Shown: positions 9,220-17,566 of the stretch, one piece after another
How positions within the stretch are numbered: position 1 is the first letter of the stretch
Layout: the number at the start of each line of letters is the position of its first letter
Assembly (NCBI RefSeq): GCF_009729545.1
Contig: NZ_WFIY01000004.1
Span: forward strand, 1,896,001 to 1,960,000
DNA: 64,000 nucleotides
Direction: 5' to 3'
Origin: Acidianus infernus
Lineage (GTDB): Archaea > Thermoproteota > Thermoprotei_A > Sulfolobales > Sulfolobaceae
The notes under the pieces: model-generated
Told to the model about the DNA's origin: nothing
Database searches by the model: none
The model's input: the letters and a program-made list of their open reading frames with translations, nothing else
Made by a program: the position numbers and the translations under genes

Positions 9220-11490
9220 ATGGTAGAAAAGAAAGTTTCCAATAAAAGAAGTAAAGGCATTTCAATTGTAATAGCTTTTATTTTTATTACTATAATAATT
9301 TTTTCGGTTCTAATACCTTTCATAATAATAAGGAGCACTACTCCAAATTATTCTAATATTAGTGCAGTGTCAGCTTCTGCTCTAAGCAGTGAGAGAGAGC
9401 TCCAAGTTCAGGAGGTTGAGAGTGGAGATCCTTCGATTTCGGCTTTTCAAGGATCTCAAGGGCAAGTTTACTTATGTTTCCATTATAAGCACGGCTTGAC
9501 ACCTATTACTATTATAGGAGTTTATTATTTCTGTCAAAATACTGGTAAATGGGTTTCAGCATATCCTAGGCCGTTTACAGTAACTGGGAATGAAAGAATT
9601 TATCTATTCACGCCAATAGAATATACTGGATTAATTGAAATAGTTACTAGTCTAGGTAATATATTTTATACTCCAGTTTCTACTATAGGAGCATCGGCCT
9701 CAACAAATATTTATTGTATTATTCAAACTACTTCTACTCCTTCTTATGTAATCACGCCCTGCGGTAAAACTATTATTTTACCTAATGGAACAGAGATAAT
9801 TACACCTTGTTTTACATTGCCCAAATTGGCAAAGAGTAATTCATGTTATAAATTGCCTAAATGTACGAAACTTATATTACCTTGCGGAAAAGTTTGCAAT
9901 TTACCGAATGGAGGAATTCTTCACTTAAATAATAATTTGCTAAAGCAAAAATACATAAACTCGGCATATTTTCCCTTCTCTTCTTTCCTTACAGGATACC
10001 AGAGTGATAACGATAATATAGGACCTTTACCAGTGGGCCAGAGAAATCCTGAGCTAAATACTCAAACAATAGTGCAGTGGTTCATAGCAAGCGGCAATTT
10101 AGCTCCTATCTGCATTTATATATGCGGTTTAGCTCCATCAACTGTTCAAGAGAATACTGTGTATATATCAAAATATGCTCCAACTGGAGGATATATTACA
10201 TGGACAGGAGATGCTGGTTTAATAGTGGGAGCAGGAAAAATTGGATTAGTAGATCCACCGCCTCCGTCTCCTAAACCAAGCGGTCCTCAAAGTCCTCCAT
10301 ATTACGTTGCCTTTACTGTACACTTAGCTAACGGCTCTTGGGCTACAATAGTTGATACTACACCTATTCCGGTAGTCGGTAAAGAGAATGGTCAGCCTGC
10401 GTCTCCATTGACATTGGCTGTAGGAGTTTTCAATTCTAAGACGGGAACTCTATGCTTGTATATTAATGGTACATTAGTGAGTAAAGCTACTGTTAATTGT
10501 AAAAAATTATGCGTAAATCCATTATCCTATTTTGATGTTGGATCTGCCTATAATGGAGGAGGTAATCCATGGCTATGTGAATTGCCAGGCTTCCCTGGAG
10601 ATATGTATACTGGGGGAAATAATTTATACTCTTTTAACGGCGCATTAGGTCCTACAATAATTTATAATACCTCATTAACGCCTTATCAGATTAAAAGTTT
10701 GTTTATTGGATGTATTCCGTCTCCGGATAATATTGTAATATTATGGTCTCAGAACTCAGCTGAATATGTGCACATATGCACAAGCACTTGGACAGTTACT
10801 CCTTGCTATAAGTATTGTAGTAATCCTCCAGGAGGTCCACCTGGTAAATGCCCTTATGGAGAGTATGATTATGAAGTATTTAACCTAGCAAACTTATGTC
10901 AATTTAATGGATTCTGGGGATTAGCGGGGGCTATCCCTACTTCATTTGCACCATTTAGCGATGTTGTATTATGGGGAGGAGCGTCTCCAATAGTGCTCAA
11001 TCCTTCAGCTCTAGTTCATTGTAATGTAAATATAACTGTAAGATATAGTGCTTGTTTAATACCCACAACTCCAGGAGGATATACTTTCTCGGTTAACTTT
11101 ACAGATCCGTTGCCTGGAGCTACTGTAGAGAGAAACGTTCAGACCGTAACCTATGCAAATGAGTGGGCAACTGTTTACATCAATGGTCAGAAGGTATTTG
11201 AAGGAGAGTTTGTGAATAATCAATTACATGTGTTATATAGTAATATTCCTTGCTATCAGCAGAAAAATATTCCGATGTTTGGATGCTATTTGAAATCCCC
11301 AGTTAATATTACTGTAATATTTACGTTCAATATGTATGAAGGAAGTGCAAACAATCAACCAGTAGGTCCTGTTGGTCCTCAATCCAGCTGTAATTATCCA
11401 GTAGTATACTTTAATATAATGTGGTTGCCACCAGGAGCTCAATGGTTAACTTATATTCCAATAACTCAGTTGGAGCCGTATCAGGTGTGA
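9220..11490 (+). CDS. Large KG-type pilin-like protein with LamG-like domain
   Basis: Residues about 10-40 (RSKGISIVIAFIFITIIIFS) form a class III signal peptide cleaved after KG. The first head (to about residue 165) contains EIVTSLGNIFYTP, the motif shared with the other KG-type proteins here. Residues about 250-510 have the layout of a LamG/concanavalin-like domain (TLCLYINGTLVSKATV, then FNGALGPTIIYNTSLTPYQI), which in known proteins binds sugars or polymers. A Pro/Gly/Cys-rich segment and further beta domains follow to residue 756. Likely an extracellular adhesive subunit. The next gene starts 4 nt downstream in the same operon. Confidence 0.75.
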   Translation: MVEKKVSNKRSKGISIVIAFIFITIIIFSVLIPFIIIRSTTPNYSNISAVSASALSSERELQVQEVESGDPSISAFQGSQGQVYLCFHYKHGLTPITIIGVYYFCQNTGKWVSAYPRPFTVTGNERIYLFTPIEYTGLIEIVTSLGNIFYTPVSTIGASASTNIYCIIQTTSTPSYVITPCGKTIILPNGTEIITPCFTLPKLAKSNSCYKLPKCTKLILPCGKVCNLPNGGILHLNNNLLKQKYINSAYFPFSSFLTGYQSDNDNIGPLPVGQRNPELNTQTIVQWFIASGNLAPICIYICGLAPSTVQENTVYISKYAPTGGYITWTGDAGLIVGAGKIGLVDPPPPSPKPSGPQSPPYYVAFTVHLANGSWATIVDTTPIPVVGKENGQPASPLTLAVGVFNSKTGTLCLYINGTLVSKATVNCKKLCVNPLSYFDVGSAYNGGGNPWLCELPGFPGDMYTGGNNLYSFNGALGPTIIYNTSLTPYQIKSLFIGCIPSPDNIVILWSQNSAEYVHICTSTWTVTPCYKYCSNPPGGPPGKCPYGEYDYEVFNLANLCQFNGFWGLAGAIPTSFAPFSDVVLWGGASPIVLNPSALVHCNVNITVRYSACLIPTTPGGYTFSVNFTDPLPGATVERNVQTVTYANEWATVYINGQKVFEGEFVNNQLHVLYSNIPCYQQKNIPMFGCYLKSPVNITVIFTFNMYEGSANNQPVGPVGPQSSCNYPVVYFNIMWLPPGAQWLTYIPITQLEPYQV

Positions 11491-11494
11491 AAAA

Positions 11495-12964
11495 ATGAAG
11501 GCAAAACATTTTTTCTTATTCTTTGTATTTTTATTCCTTATATCTACTAATGTGCAATCTCAAATTTCATCCCCTTCTGTTGCAGTATCTTTAACTACTT
11601 TTGACGGAAAACTTTTTATGGCTTCATCTTCAGTAGTTTACGAATTCTGTCACGGTCAATGGGTTAAAATTTTACAAATGAATAATATAAAACAGATAGA
11701 AGGAGGTAAGGAGGGAATTTATATAAACAATGGAACTCTTTACTATTTTTACAAGCTAACTTATCTTATTCCTTTAAATATAACTAATCCTTTCAAGCTA
11801 TTTTACGACAATTATACTGGTGAACTTTACGTTACCGGCAATTCACATCTTTATATTATAAATTGTAGTAGAGTGATCGCATCATATTATATTCCTCTAA
11901 GCTTCTGTTACGTTACGTTCAACTGCAATGAGGCCATTGTTGATAGTCAATGCGGTTACTTTATCTTCTTTTATAATGGTAGTGAACATTTAACGATAAG
12001 TTGTCAGGACGCTTTTTCCGGAATGCTTTTCGCTGACGGTAAATTTATTACAGGATCCTTCGATCCTAGAGGTCTCTTTATTTATAATAATCTCAGCGTC
12101 ATTTACTTAAATAAGATCTGGGACATCTATCTGAGACAACTTCCAGAGTATAATATTACTTTAGTATGCACTAAAGTTACTCCCTGTTGTTTAATTTATT
12201 TTAAAGGAATGCTTTACATATCATCATTACAAGGAATTCAAGTAATTAACCTTGAAAATTATCAAAGCGTGTATTATAATCCATGCCCTGCTTATTCAAT
12301 GATTATATATAATTGCTCAGTGTTAGTTGCTACTAAATCTGGAATTATTGCACTTAATATATCTTCTTTGCCAATTTATACACTAACTATAAAGAAAGTG
12401 GGAGGCCTTTATGGTAAGGTTTTAATTAATGGTACAGAATACACGTTTTATAATTGTCTTAAATTAAGATTGGAAGAAGGGATATATAATTTAACTTTCT
12501 TAAATTGTTCAATCTATAAACCGTGCATAAATAATGAGGTAATTAACCTAAATTGTAACAAAACATTAACTATAAAATACGTAGGAATTCCGGAGGAACT
12601 GAGTGTAATAATCGAAGACTTAAATAATGGGAGTAGATACAGCATAACTATAAACAATCAAACTTACTTTGAAGACAGTAATATAGTAAAATTCACACTA
12701 CCTGCTGGACAGTATTGTGTTAAGATTGATATAAATGGAGTGACAAAGACCTTTATCGTAAACTTAATTCAGGATGAGGAGATAGTAATTAATGCGGGCT
12801 CATTTTATCTCACTGCTAATAATAGCACAATAACTGCTACTACTACTACTCATATCAGCAATAATAGCAATAACTCTCTTAGTTTAGCCTGTTATATAGC
12901 AATAGCTTTAGTAATTGTGGCATTAATATTCATGATAATGGTAATAAGGAGAAGACAGAGCTAA
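11495..12964 (+). CDS. Secreted, membrane-anchored beta-propeller/PEGA-like protein
   Basis: A Sec-type signal peptide (MKAKHFFLFFVFLFLISTNV) is followed by about 270 residues of repeated short-strand units (LFMASSSVVYEF, LYVTGNSHLYII, LYISSLQGIQVI) that suggest a beta-propeller. Two PEGA-like beta domains come next (GKVLINGTEYTF and later), then an Asn/Ser/Thr linker and a C-terminal membrane helix followed by RRRQS. It has many sequons and even-numbered cysteines. The ribosome site AGGTGTG overlaps the stop of the upstream gene. Topology places the protein outside the cell, anchored at the C-terminus, where it could hold or sense the pilin-like partners. Confidence 0.65.
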   Translation: MKAKHFFLFFVFLFLISTNVQSQISSPSVAVSLTTFDGKLFMASSSVVYEFCHGQWVKILQMNNIKQIEGGKEGIYINNGTLYYFYKLTYLIPLNITNPFKLFYDNYTGELYVTGNSHLYIINCSRVIASYYIPLSFCYVTFNCNEAIVDSQCGYFIFFYNGSEHLTISCQDAFSGMLFADGKFITGSFDPRGLFIYNNLSVIYLNKIWDIYLRQLPEYNITLVCTKVTPCCLIYFKGMLYISSLQGIQVINLENYQSVYYNPCPAYSMIIYNCSVLVATKSGIIALNISSLPIYTLTIKKVGGLYGKVLINGTEYTFYNCLKLRLEEGIYNLTFLNCSIYKPCINNEVINLNCNKTLTIKYVGIPEELSVIIEDLNNGSRYSITINNQTYFEDSNIVKFTLPAGQYCVKIDINGVTKTFIVNLIQDEEIVINAGSFYLTANNSTITATTTTHISNNSNNSLSLACYIAIALVIVALIFMIMVIRRRQS

Positions 12965-12978
12965 ATTCCTGACAGATG

Positions 12979-13025
12979 AACGACAAGCCTCGTCCCTTCT
13001 ATGGGCGGGGTAAAGCTATTTAAAC
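12979..13025 (+). repeat. Solitary left end of family 2 IS605-type element
   Basis: ACGACAAGCCTCGTCCCTTC followed by a GGGCGGGG and TAAAGCTATTTAAAC segment matches the left ends at 44902 and, on the minus strand, near 50412. No matching right end lies within the following 230 nt, so this is a truncated element directly after the stop of the surface operon. Confidence 0.55.
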
Positions 13026-13260
13026 TGTGGAACTTCAGTACAATTTGTGATCCTTTATTTTGAATTAGCTATTATATAACAAGAAAAGCGGAAGTGTTTA
13101 GCCTTTACTTTCTTGCAATTAATAACTATAATAAAGCCTTAGAATTTATTTCAAATTCATCCACCAACAATAATTAATAAGAAAGTTAATGTAGAAAATT
13201 TTACTCCATCTATATTACGTAGACGGTAATTTAAAAATCCTAGAGAAATCTTTTAAATAG

Positions 13261-13312
13261 ATGATGAGAGCCCGTCCCCTCCGAATTCGTGAAGAACCCT
13301 GCGAAGGTCTGA
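13261..13312 (+). ncRNA. C/D-box guide sRNA, copy 1
   Basis: Box C ATGATGA (13261), D' CCGA (13281), C' GTGAAGA (13289) and D CTGA (13309) are spaced 13, 4 and 13 nt apart, the symmetric layout of archaeal C/D sRNAs. A near-copy at 14373 keeps the same boxes and spacing while box C changes from A to G at its free R position. A TATA-like AATTTAAAAATCC lies about 26 nt upstream. Guides are 13268-13280 and 13296-13308. They would direct 2'-O-methylation of rRNA or tRNA; the targets were not identified. A further 31 nt after box D is identical in both copies and unexplained. Confidence 0.65.
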
Positions 13313-13447
13313 CATGTTAAGGTATTGCTAGTCACGTGAAAGCATAGTATCGCGATGTGTGAAAATCTTTGTAAAATGAGGAACGACATTAATCTTTACG
13401 GAAAAAGAGTTTCTAGAATCGGTTGCACATCTAGGAGAAGATAAAAA

Positions 13448-14233
13448 TCAAGTCTCCAATTTTTCTATCAAGTCTTCAAGCTGTAATTCATATGCCTTCA
13501 TTTTTAACTCTCCATTATAAAGGAGGAGTAAGGAGAGGGCTTCACTACCAGTCTTTATATCGTTTCCAGTGATGCAAGACGCCTTCTTTATTTCCCTATT
13601 CAAAACTACTACTAAACACTCTAAATTTTTCCCGAAAATCTTCACTATTCCTGCTTCTAACTTATGTATTACTTCCTTGAACTTCCCGATTACCTTGTTT
13701 GAGTCTCCTTCTTCGCTTAAAACTTCTACTTTATTTAACTCGAATTCTTCTGAAGGCTTGAAGTAAAACCTAATGAAAGGGATAAAGTGACCTTCAACTA
13801 TGTGGGTCGCTAAATCAAACTCACTCCTTCCGAATATCCTAGACAGTACAGAGCTCTTATACTGTGCTTTAACTAAAAATGATATTCTCGTCTTATTATC
13901 TCCTAGAGGAGTGAGGATGAAGGAAATTTCCCACTCGAATTTTCCATCAAACGTACCTCCTTTGTACTTTATCTCCCCCGAAGATATTTCTGGTCCTCTC
14001 ATGTAACCAAGAGTAACGCGGTAGTTTTCTGGGGTGCCGAAAACGTAAGCTACCTCAAAATCGTTTTCCGGAGAGTTTAAGTATTCGGGAGTTACATATT
14101 CTCCCTTTAGTTTGTCCTTAACCCTCAGAATCCCTATATGTCCAACTATTCCAGCAAAGAAGAACGGGTTTATTAACACTCCCATTACTGTGGATCTGTT
14201 AGCGTTTACTACTATTTCATTTCTATATGTCAT
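13448..14233 (-). CDS. CoxG-like SRPBCC-fold protein
   Basis: The first 150 residues (NEIVVNANRSTVMGVLINP, then a run of beta strands with WEISFILTPLGDNKTRISF) look like the START/SRPBCC hydrophobic-pocket fold of CoxG, which in molybdenum CO-dehydrogenase-type systems helps cofactor maturation or membrane attachment. The C-terminal 100 residues are extra and unrecognised. Its neighbour is a molybdopterin-binding dehydrogenase subunit (14489), which supports the link. It lies between the two sRNA copies and is transcribed away from that subunit gene. Confidence 0.65.
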   Translation of the reverse strand: MTYRNEIVVNANRSTVMGVLINPFFFAGIVGHIGILRVKDKLKGEYVTPEYLNSPENDFEVAYVFGTPENYRVTLGYMRGPEISSGEIKYKGGTFDGKFEWEISFILTPLGDNKTRISFLVKAQYKSSVLSRIFGRSEFDLATHIVEGHFIPFIRFYFKPSEEFELNKVEVLSEEGDSNKVIGKFKEVIHKLEAGIVKIFGKNLECLVVVLNREIKKASCITGNDIKTGSEALSLLLLYNGELKMKAYELQLEDLIEKLET

Positions 14234-14372
14234 GAGTGTAATTAATAGTATGTAATATTTAAACTTATTTCTAGATAATATATATAGTCTTAAATAGAAA
14301 ACGAACGAATATTACAAAGGTGAATCATGGGCGTCGTAAGCTTATTATATACCCTATCTGTTTAAATACCAT

Positions 14373-14424
14373 GTGATGAGAGTCCGTCCCCTCCGAAGTC
14401 GTGAAGAACCCGGCGAAGGTCTGA
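14373..14424 (+). ncRNA. C/D-box guide sRNA, copy 2
   Basis: Box C GTGATGA (14373), D' CCGA (14393), C' GTGAAGA (14401) and D CTGA (14421) have the same 13-4-13 spacing as the copy at 13261. Only about four bases differ across 83 nt. A TATA-like CTTATTATAT lies about 25 nt upstream. The gene ends about 65 nt before the ATG of the dehydrogenase subunit gene, so it could also lie in that transcript's leader. Identity continues to 14455, past box D. Confidence 0.65.
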
Positions 14425-14488
14425 CATGTTAAGGTATTGCTAGTCACGTGAAAGCTAAGTTTATTTATGTATGGTATGAAACTAACCT

Positions 14489-16543
14489 ATGAGAAGGCTT
14501 GACCTAGAGGACGTAATAAAAGGAAAAGGAAATTATGTAGACGATTTACCTTTTTCAGGCTATTATGGAGTATTCGTGAGGAGTCAATACCCTCATGCAA
14601 TTTTAAGGAAGGTAGACGTTGAAGGTGCGAGAAGGAAAGGAGCGTTTGTGTTGACTGCGGAGGATTTACTATCATTATCGACTCTTAAAGGGAAGGAAGA
14701 ACAAGAAGGAAGCTCATCTATTTCTTCCCTCTTGGCTTATAAAAAAGTAAGATATGTAGGTGAACCCATAGCTTTGGTAATAGCAAAAGACCCTTACGAG
14801 GCAACAGATTTAGCTGAGGAGGTCTCTGTAGATTACGAACCTTTACCTGCAGTAAGTAATATAGACGAAGCACTTAAGAACGACGTCCTAGTATTCGAAG
14901 AGTTAGGGACTAACGAGGTATACAAGAAGACTTTTGAATATGGCGAGATGCCTAAAAACGACAAGGAGATCGAGGTCTCCCTTTATTGGAGTAGGTCTTC
15001 AGGTAATCCTATAGAGACCTTTGGAGTAATTTCAATTCCTCAAGGAGACGGAGTAACAATTATATCAAACCTTCAAGCCCCTCAGTTCCAGAGTAATGAA
15101 ATCTCTAAGTACTTTAAGGTAAAAGTAGTCCCTACAAGGCACGGAGGAAGTTTCGGTTCCAAGTTCTCAGTAACTCGTTATGCAATAGTCTTAGGGCTTG
15201 CCTCCCTTAAATTTAACATCCCCATTAAGTGGATAGAAACTAGGACTGAACACTTAATGGCCTCTAACAGCTCTGGTCCAGAAAGGAAGTTCAGAATAAA
15301 GGCATATTTCAAGAGGGACGGCACAGTCACTGGCCTAGATTTCAAGATCTGGGAAGATATAGGAGCTTCGCTTTACAACGGACAAGCTTTTAAGCCTACT
15401 GGAATTCTAGCGGGGCCGTATAAAGTGAAGAACATAAAGTACGACGTTAGCTTAGTCGCTACTAATAAGAATCCTCCAGGGGCGTTTAGGGGAGCAGGAA
15501 CTCCTCCTCATACTTGGGCTTTAGAAAGGGTAATGGACTTCATTGCGGATGAGCTTAAAATGGAAAGACACGAGGTGAGGAGGAAGAACTTAATAGATTC
15601 CTTCCCTTACGACGCTCCTTACGCTCATTACGATTCCGGTAATCCTAGGAACTTACTTGATCTTGCGCTCTCTAGAAAGGACTTGTGGAGTTTGAGGGAA
15701 AAAGGTTATGGGGTAGGTTTAGCTTGCTCCACCGATCCTAGCACACCTTCTGGCCAGGAAGGAGTAAAACTATCAATAAGAAATGGTAAAGTAATACTCG
15801 GCATAGGTTATGGCCCGGAAGGACAAGGAAATGAACATGTAGGCAAACTTTTAGTGTCAAGGCTTTTGGGAATTCCTCTGGAGACCATTGAAGTCGAGCT
15901 TTTAGACAGTGAGAATTCTCCTTCGAGCTTCGGTCCGGGAGGAAGCAGAATGGCCGTTTTCTTGGCTGGGGCGATTAAAGGGGCCGTAGAGGAGCTGGTT
16001 AGTAAACTTAGGAGAAAATATAATGCAGAATATAAGGACGGCTTCTTGTTGAGAGGTGAGGAAAAGATTCCTATAACTTCATTGCAGGAGGAAGTTTCTT
16101 ATGTTTATTCTCAGCAAGGTAAGACAAGGTTTATTGCCTATCCTTTCGCTTGCGATATTGCGGTTGTAAAGGTTGATGAAGAAACAGGGTTAATTAAGCC
16201 CGTCAAGTTGGTAGTTTATCTAGACCCGGGTACACCATTGGATGAAGAGGTAGTCAAGGAGCAAGTGATTGGAGGCTCTGCAATAGGAGTTTCTCTTGCT
16301 CTTTACGAAAGTTACGTTTACGACAAAGGACAGTTACTTACTTTAAGCCTATCAGACTACGGTCTGCCTAGTGCCGATCAAATGCCCGAATTCGAAGTCC
16401 ACCTTGTACCTACTCCATCTCCTTATACTCCTTTCGGCGAAAAAGGGATAGGAGAAGTCCCAGTAGGGGTAGCCGCTGCAGCAGTTACAAGTGCTGTTGA
16501 GGACGCAATAAAGAAGAGGATATCTAAAGTTCCAATAAGATAA
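14489..16543 (+). CDS. Molybdopterin-binding subunit, aldehyde oxidoreductase/xanthine dehydrogenase family (second copy)
   Basis: This 684-residue paralogue of the gene at 1378 is complete in layout: GKGNYVDDLPFSGYYG at the start, HGGSFGSKF (about residue 219), AFRGAGTPPH (about 333), and GEKGIGEVPVG near the end with the family's catalytic Glu. It starts a few residues shorter than the first copy (MRRLDLEDVIKGKGNYVDD). Substrate is unknown; an aldehyde is the family default in Sulfolobales. No FAD or iron-sulfur subunit is adjacent, but a CoxG-like gene is. The deviations from the 1378 protein (PPHTW for PEAAF) suggest a different substrate. Confidence 0.88.
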   Translation: MRRLDLEDVIKGKGNYVDDLPFSGYYGVFVRSQYPHAILRKVDVEGARRKGAFVLTAEDLLSLSTLKGKEEQEGSSSISSLLAYKKVRYVGEPIALVIAKDPYEATDLAEEVSVDYEPLPAVSNIDEALKNDVLVFEELGTNEVYKKTFEYGEMPKNDKEIEVSLYWSRSSGNPIETFGVISIPQGDGVTIISNLQAPQFQSNEISKYFKVKVVPTRHGGSFGSKFSVTRYAIVLGLASLKFNIPIKWIETRTEHLMASNSSGPERKFRIKAYFKRDGTVTGLDFKIWEDIGASLYNGQAFKPTGILAGPYKVKNIKYDVSLVATNKNPPGAFRGAGTPPHTWALERVMDFIADELKMERHEVRRKNLIDSFPYDAPYAHYDSGNPRNLLDLALSRKDLWSLREKGYGVGLACSTDPSTPSGQEGVKLSIRNGKVILGIGYGPEGQGNEHVGKLLVSRLLGIPLETIEVELLDSENSPSSFGPGGSRMAVFLAGAIKGAVEELVSKLRRKYNAEYKDGFLLRGEEKIPITSLQEEVSYVYSQQGKTRFIAYPFACDIAVVKVDEETGLIKPVKLVVYLDPGTPLDEEVVKEQVIGGSAIGVSLALYESYVYDKGQLLTLSLSDYGLPSADQMPEFEVHLVPTPSPYTPFGEKGIGEVPVGVAAAAVTSAVEDAIKKRISKVPIR

Positions 16544-16615
16544 GAAATAGTTATACAAATTTTTATTTTTAATTATTTAAAATTATCATTAATACCAAAT
16601 CATGAATATTTTAGA

Positions 16616-16700
16616 TGCCGTGAGTGGTAGTCAAACGCCTCCGGGACATGTTTCGTTGGATGCTTCATCTCGTGACTGCTTCACGGTGACGCACTCTAAG
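16616..16700 (+). other. GC-rich structured intergenic segment
   Basis: In an AT-rich gap, about 85 nt are strikingly GC-rich and begin and end with pairing segments (CCGTGA at about 16619 with TCACGG at about 16680). No coding sequence is seen. It may be a small RNA or a further relic of a structured element end; it does not match either element family in this window. The remaining gap to 17060 holds only the vapC fragment listed separately. Confidence 0.3.
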
Positions 16701-16850
16701 GATTAGAAGCAACGACTATACGTAAAAGAGTTACAGCCCAGAGTAGAGAGAAGTTGTAAGTTAGGAAGACGTAAAAGCTTTAACTCTTTAACGAGGATTG
16801 AGTAAGTTATCTTCTAAAATTTTGTTTAGACTAATTAACATAATTAACAA

Positions 16851-16961
16851 CTAAATTATTTCCATATTTACTCCTAAATTCCTAATATCTTGAAAATCTT
16901 TATCTTTCGTTAATGATACTTCGTTATTTACAATAGATAGCCCAAGAAAGTTTTTAGTTAC
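16851..16961 (-). pseudogene. Remnant of a VapC-type PIN toxin (C-terminus)
   Basis: The minus strand reads VSLTKDKDFQDIRNLGVNM and then two residues and a stop. The pattern Thr-x-Asp-x-Asp-Phe is the C-terminal acidic motif of PIN-domain ribonucleases (VapC). Only about 36 codons remain and no start or N-terminal catalytic half is present, so the gene is dead. No VapB antitoxin gene was seen next to it. Confidence 0.5.
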
Positions 16962-17059
16962 GCTCCTTCCCAGCGTTCCTCTGGGGCTGAGTCCTTTTTC
17001 ATGTTAATAGAAAACTTTTTATATTCGTTTATAATGCGTTTGTCGATAAAAAGATGATC

Positions 17060-17284
17060 TCTCACGCCGATGTGGGCTATGCCCAAAAGGGTGGGAGGGA
17101 TTATAGAGAGATGTGAGTCCCGTGCCGTTGGGCTCTAAGGAGTCCCATGACCCACCTAAAAGGTGGTTGAGGGCTAAGTCCCTACACTTGATCATGATTG
17201 AAGATAAAATGAGTGAAATGAAAGTGTAGGGACAAACGGTAGTCCTGTGAGCCACCCGAATCGATGAGCCCATTGGGAGGTCAG
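17060..17284 (+). mobile_element. Degenerate tnpB-less family 1 element
   Basis: The right end (GAGCCACCCGAATCGATGAG, then TTGGGAGGTCAG) matches family 1 right ends at 3961 and 47860. The left part has GGGTGGGAGGGATTATAG but is too diverged to fix the border. Inside is a perfect 12-bp inverted repeat, GTCCCTACACTT (17178-17189) and AAGTGTAGGGAC (17222-17233), and a larger GC-rich pairing region. A fragment of the same internal sequence recurs, inverted, near 43808. No coding sequence remains. Confidence 0.5.
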
Positions 17285-17566
17285 ATGGCAATTGTATAAA
17301 CTCCTCGTAAAAATCTTTTAATCGACACTGGCGTGAATTTTCTATAAATACTTTTTAATTCTCTATACTTAAAACTAGTTTACTTAATGAAAATTTTAGC
17401 AAAACAATAAGAACTTTTTTTATCTTTAATGTTCTCTTACTTCTATTTAACACTTTTAGTTTTACTCCAAACGATTAAAAAAGTATAAAATAATCAACGT
17501 AAAAGTGATAATTTTTTATCAATTATATAAGCAATTCTTATATACAGTTTATGAATAGAGAAGTTC

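Noticed and set aside
13261..13343. The 83-bp twin repeat as a further IS605 right end
   Set aside because: It lacks the GTCAG border and has perfect C/D-box spacing in both copies.
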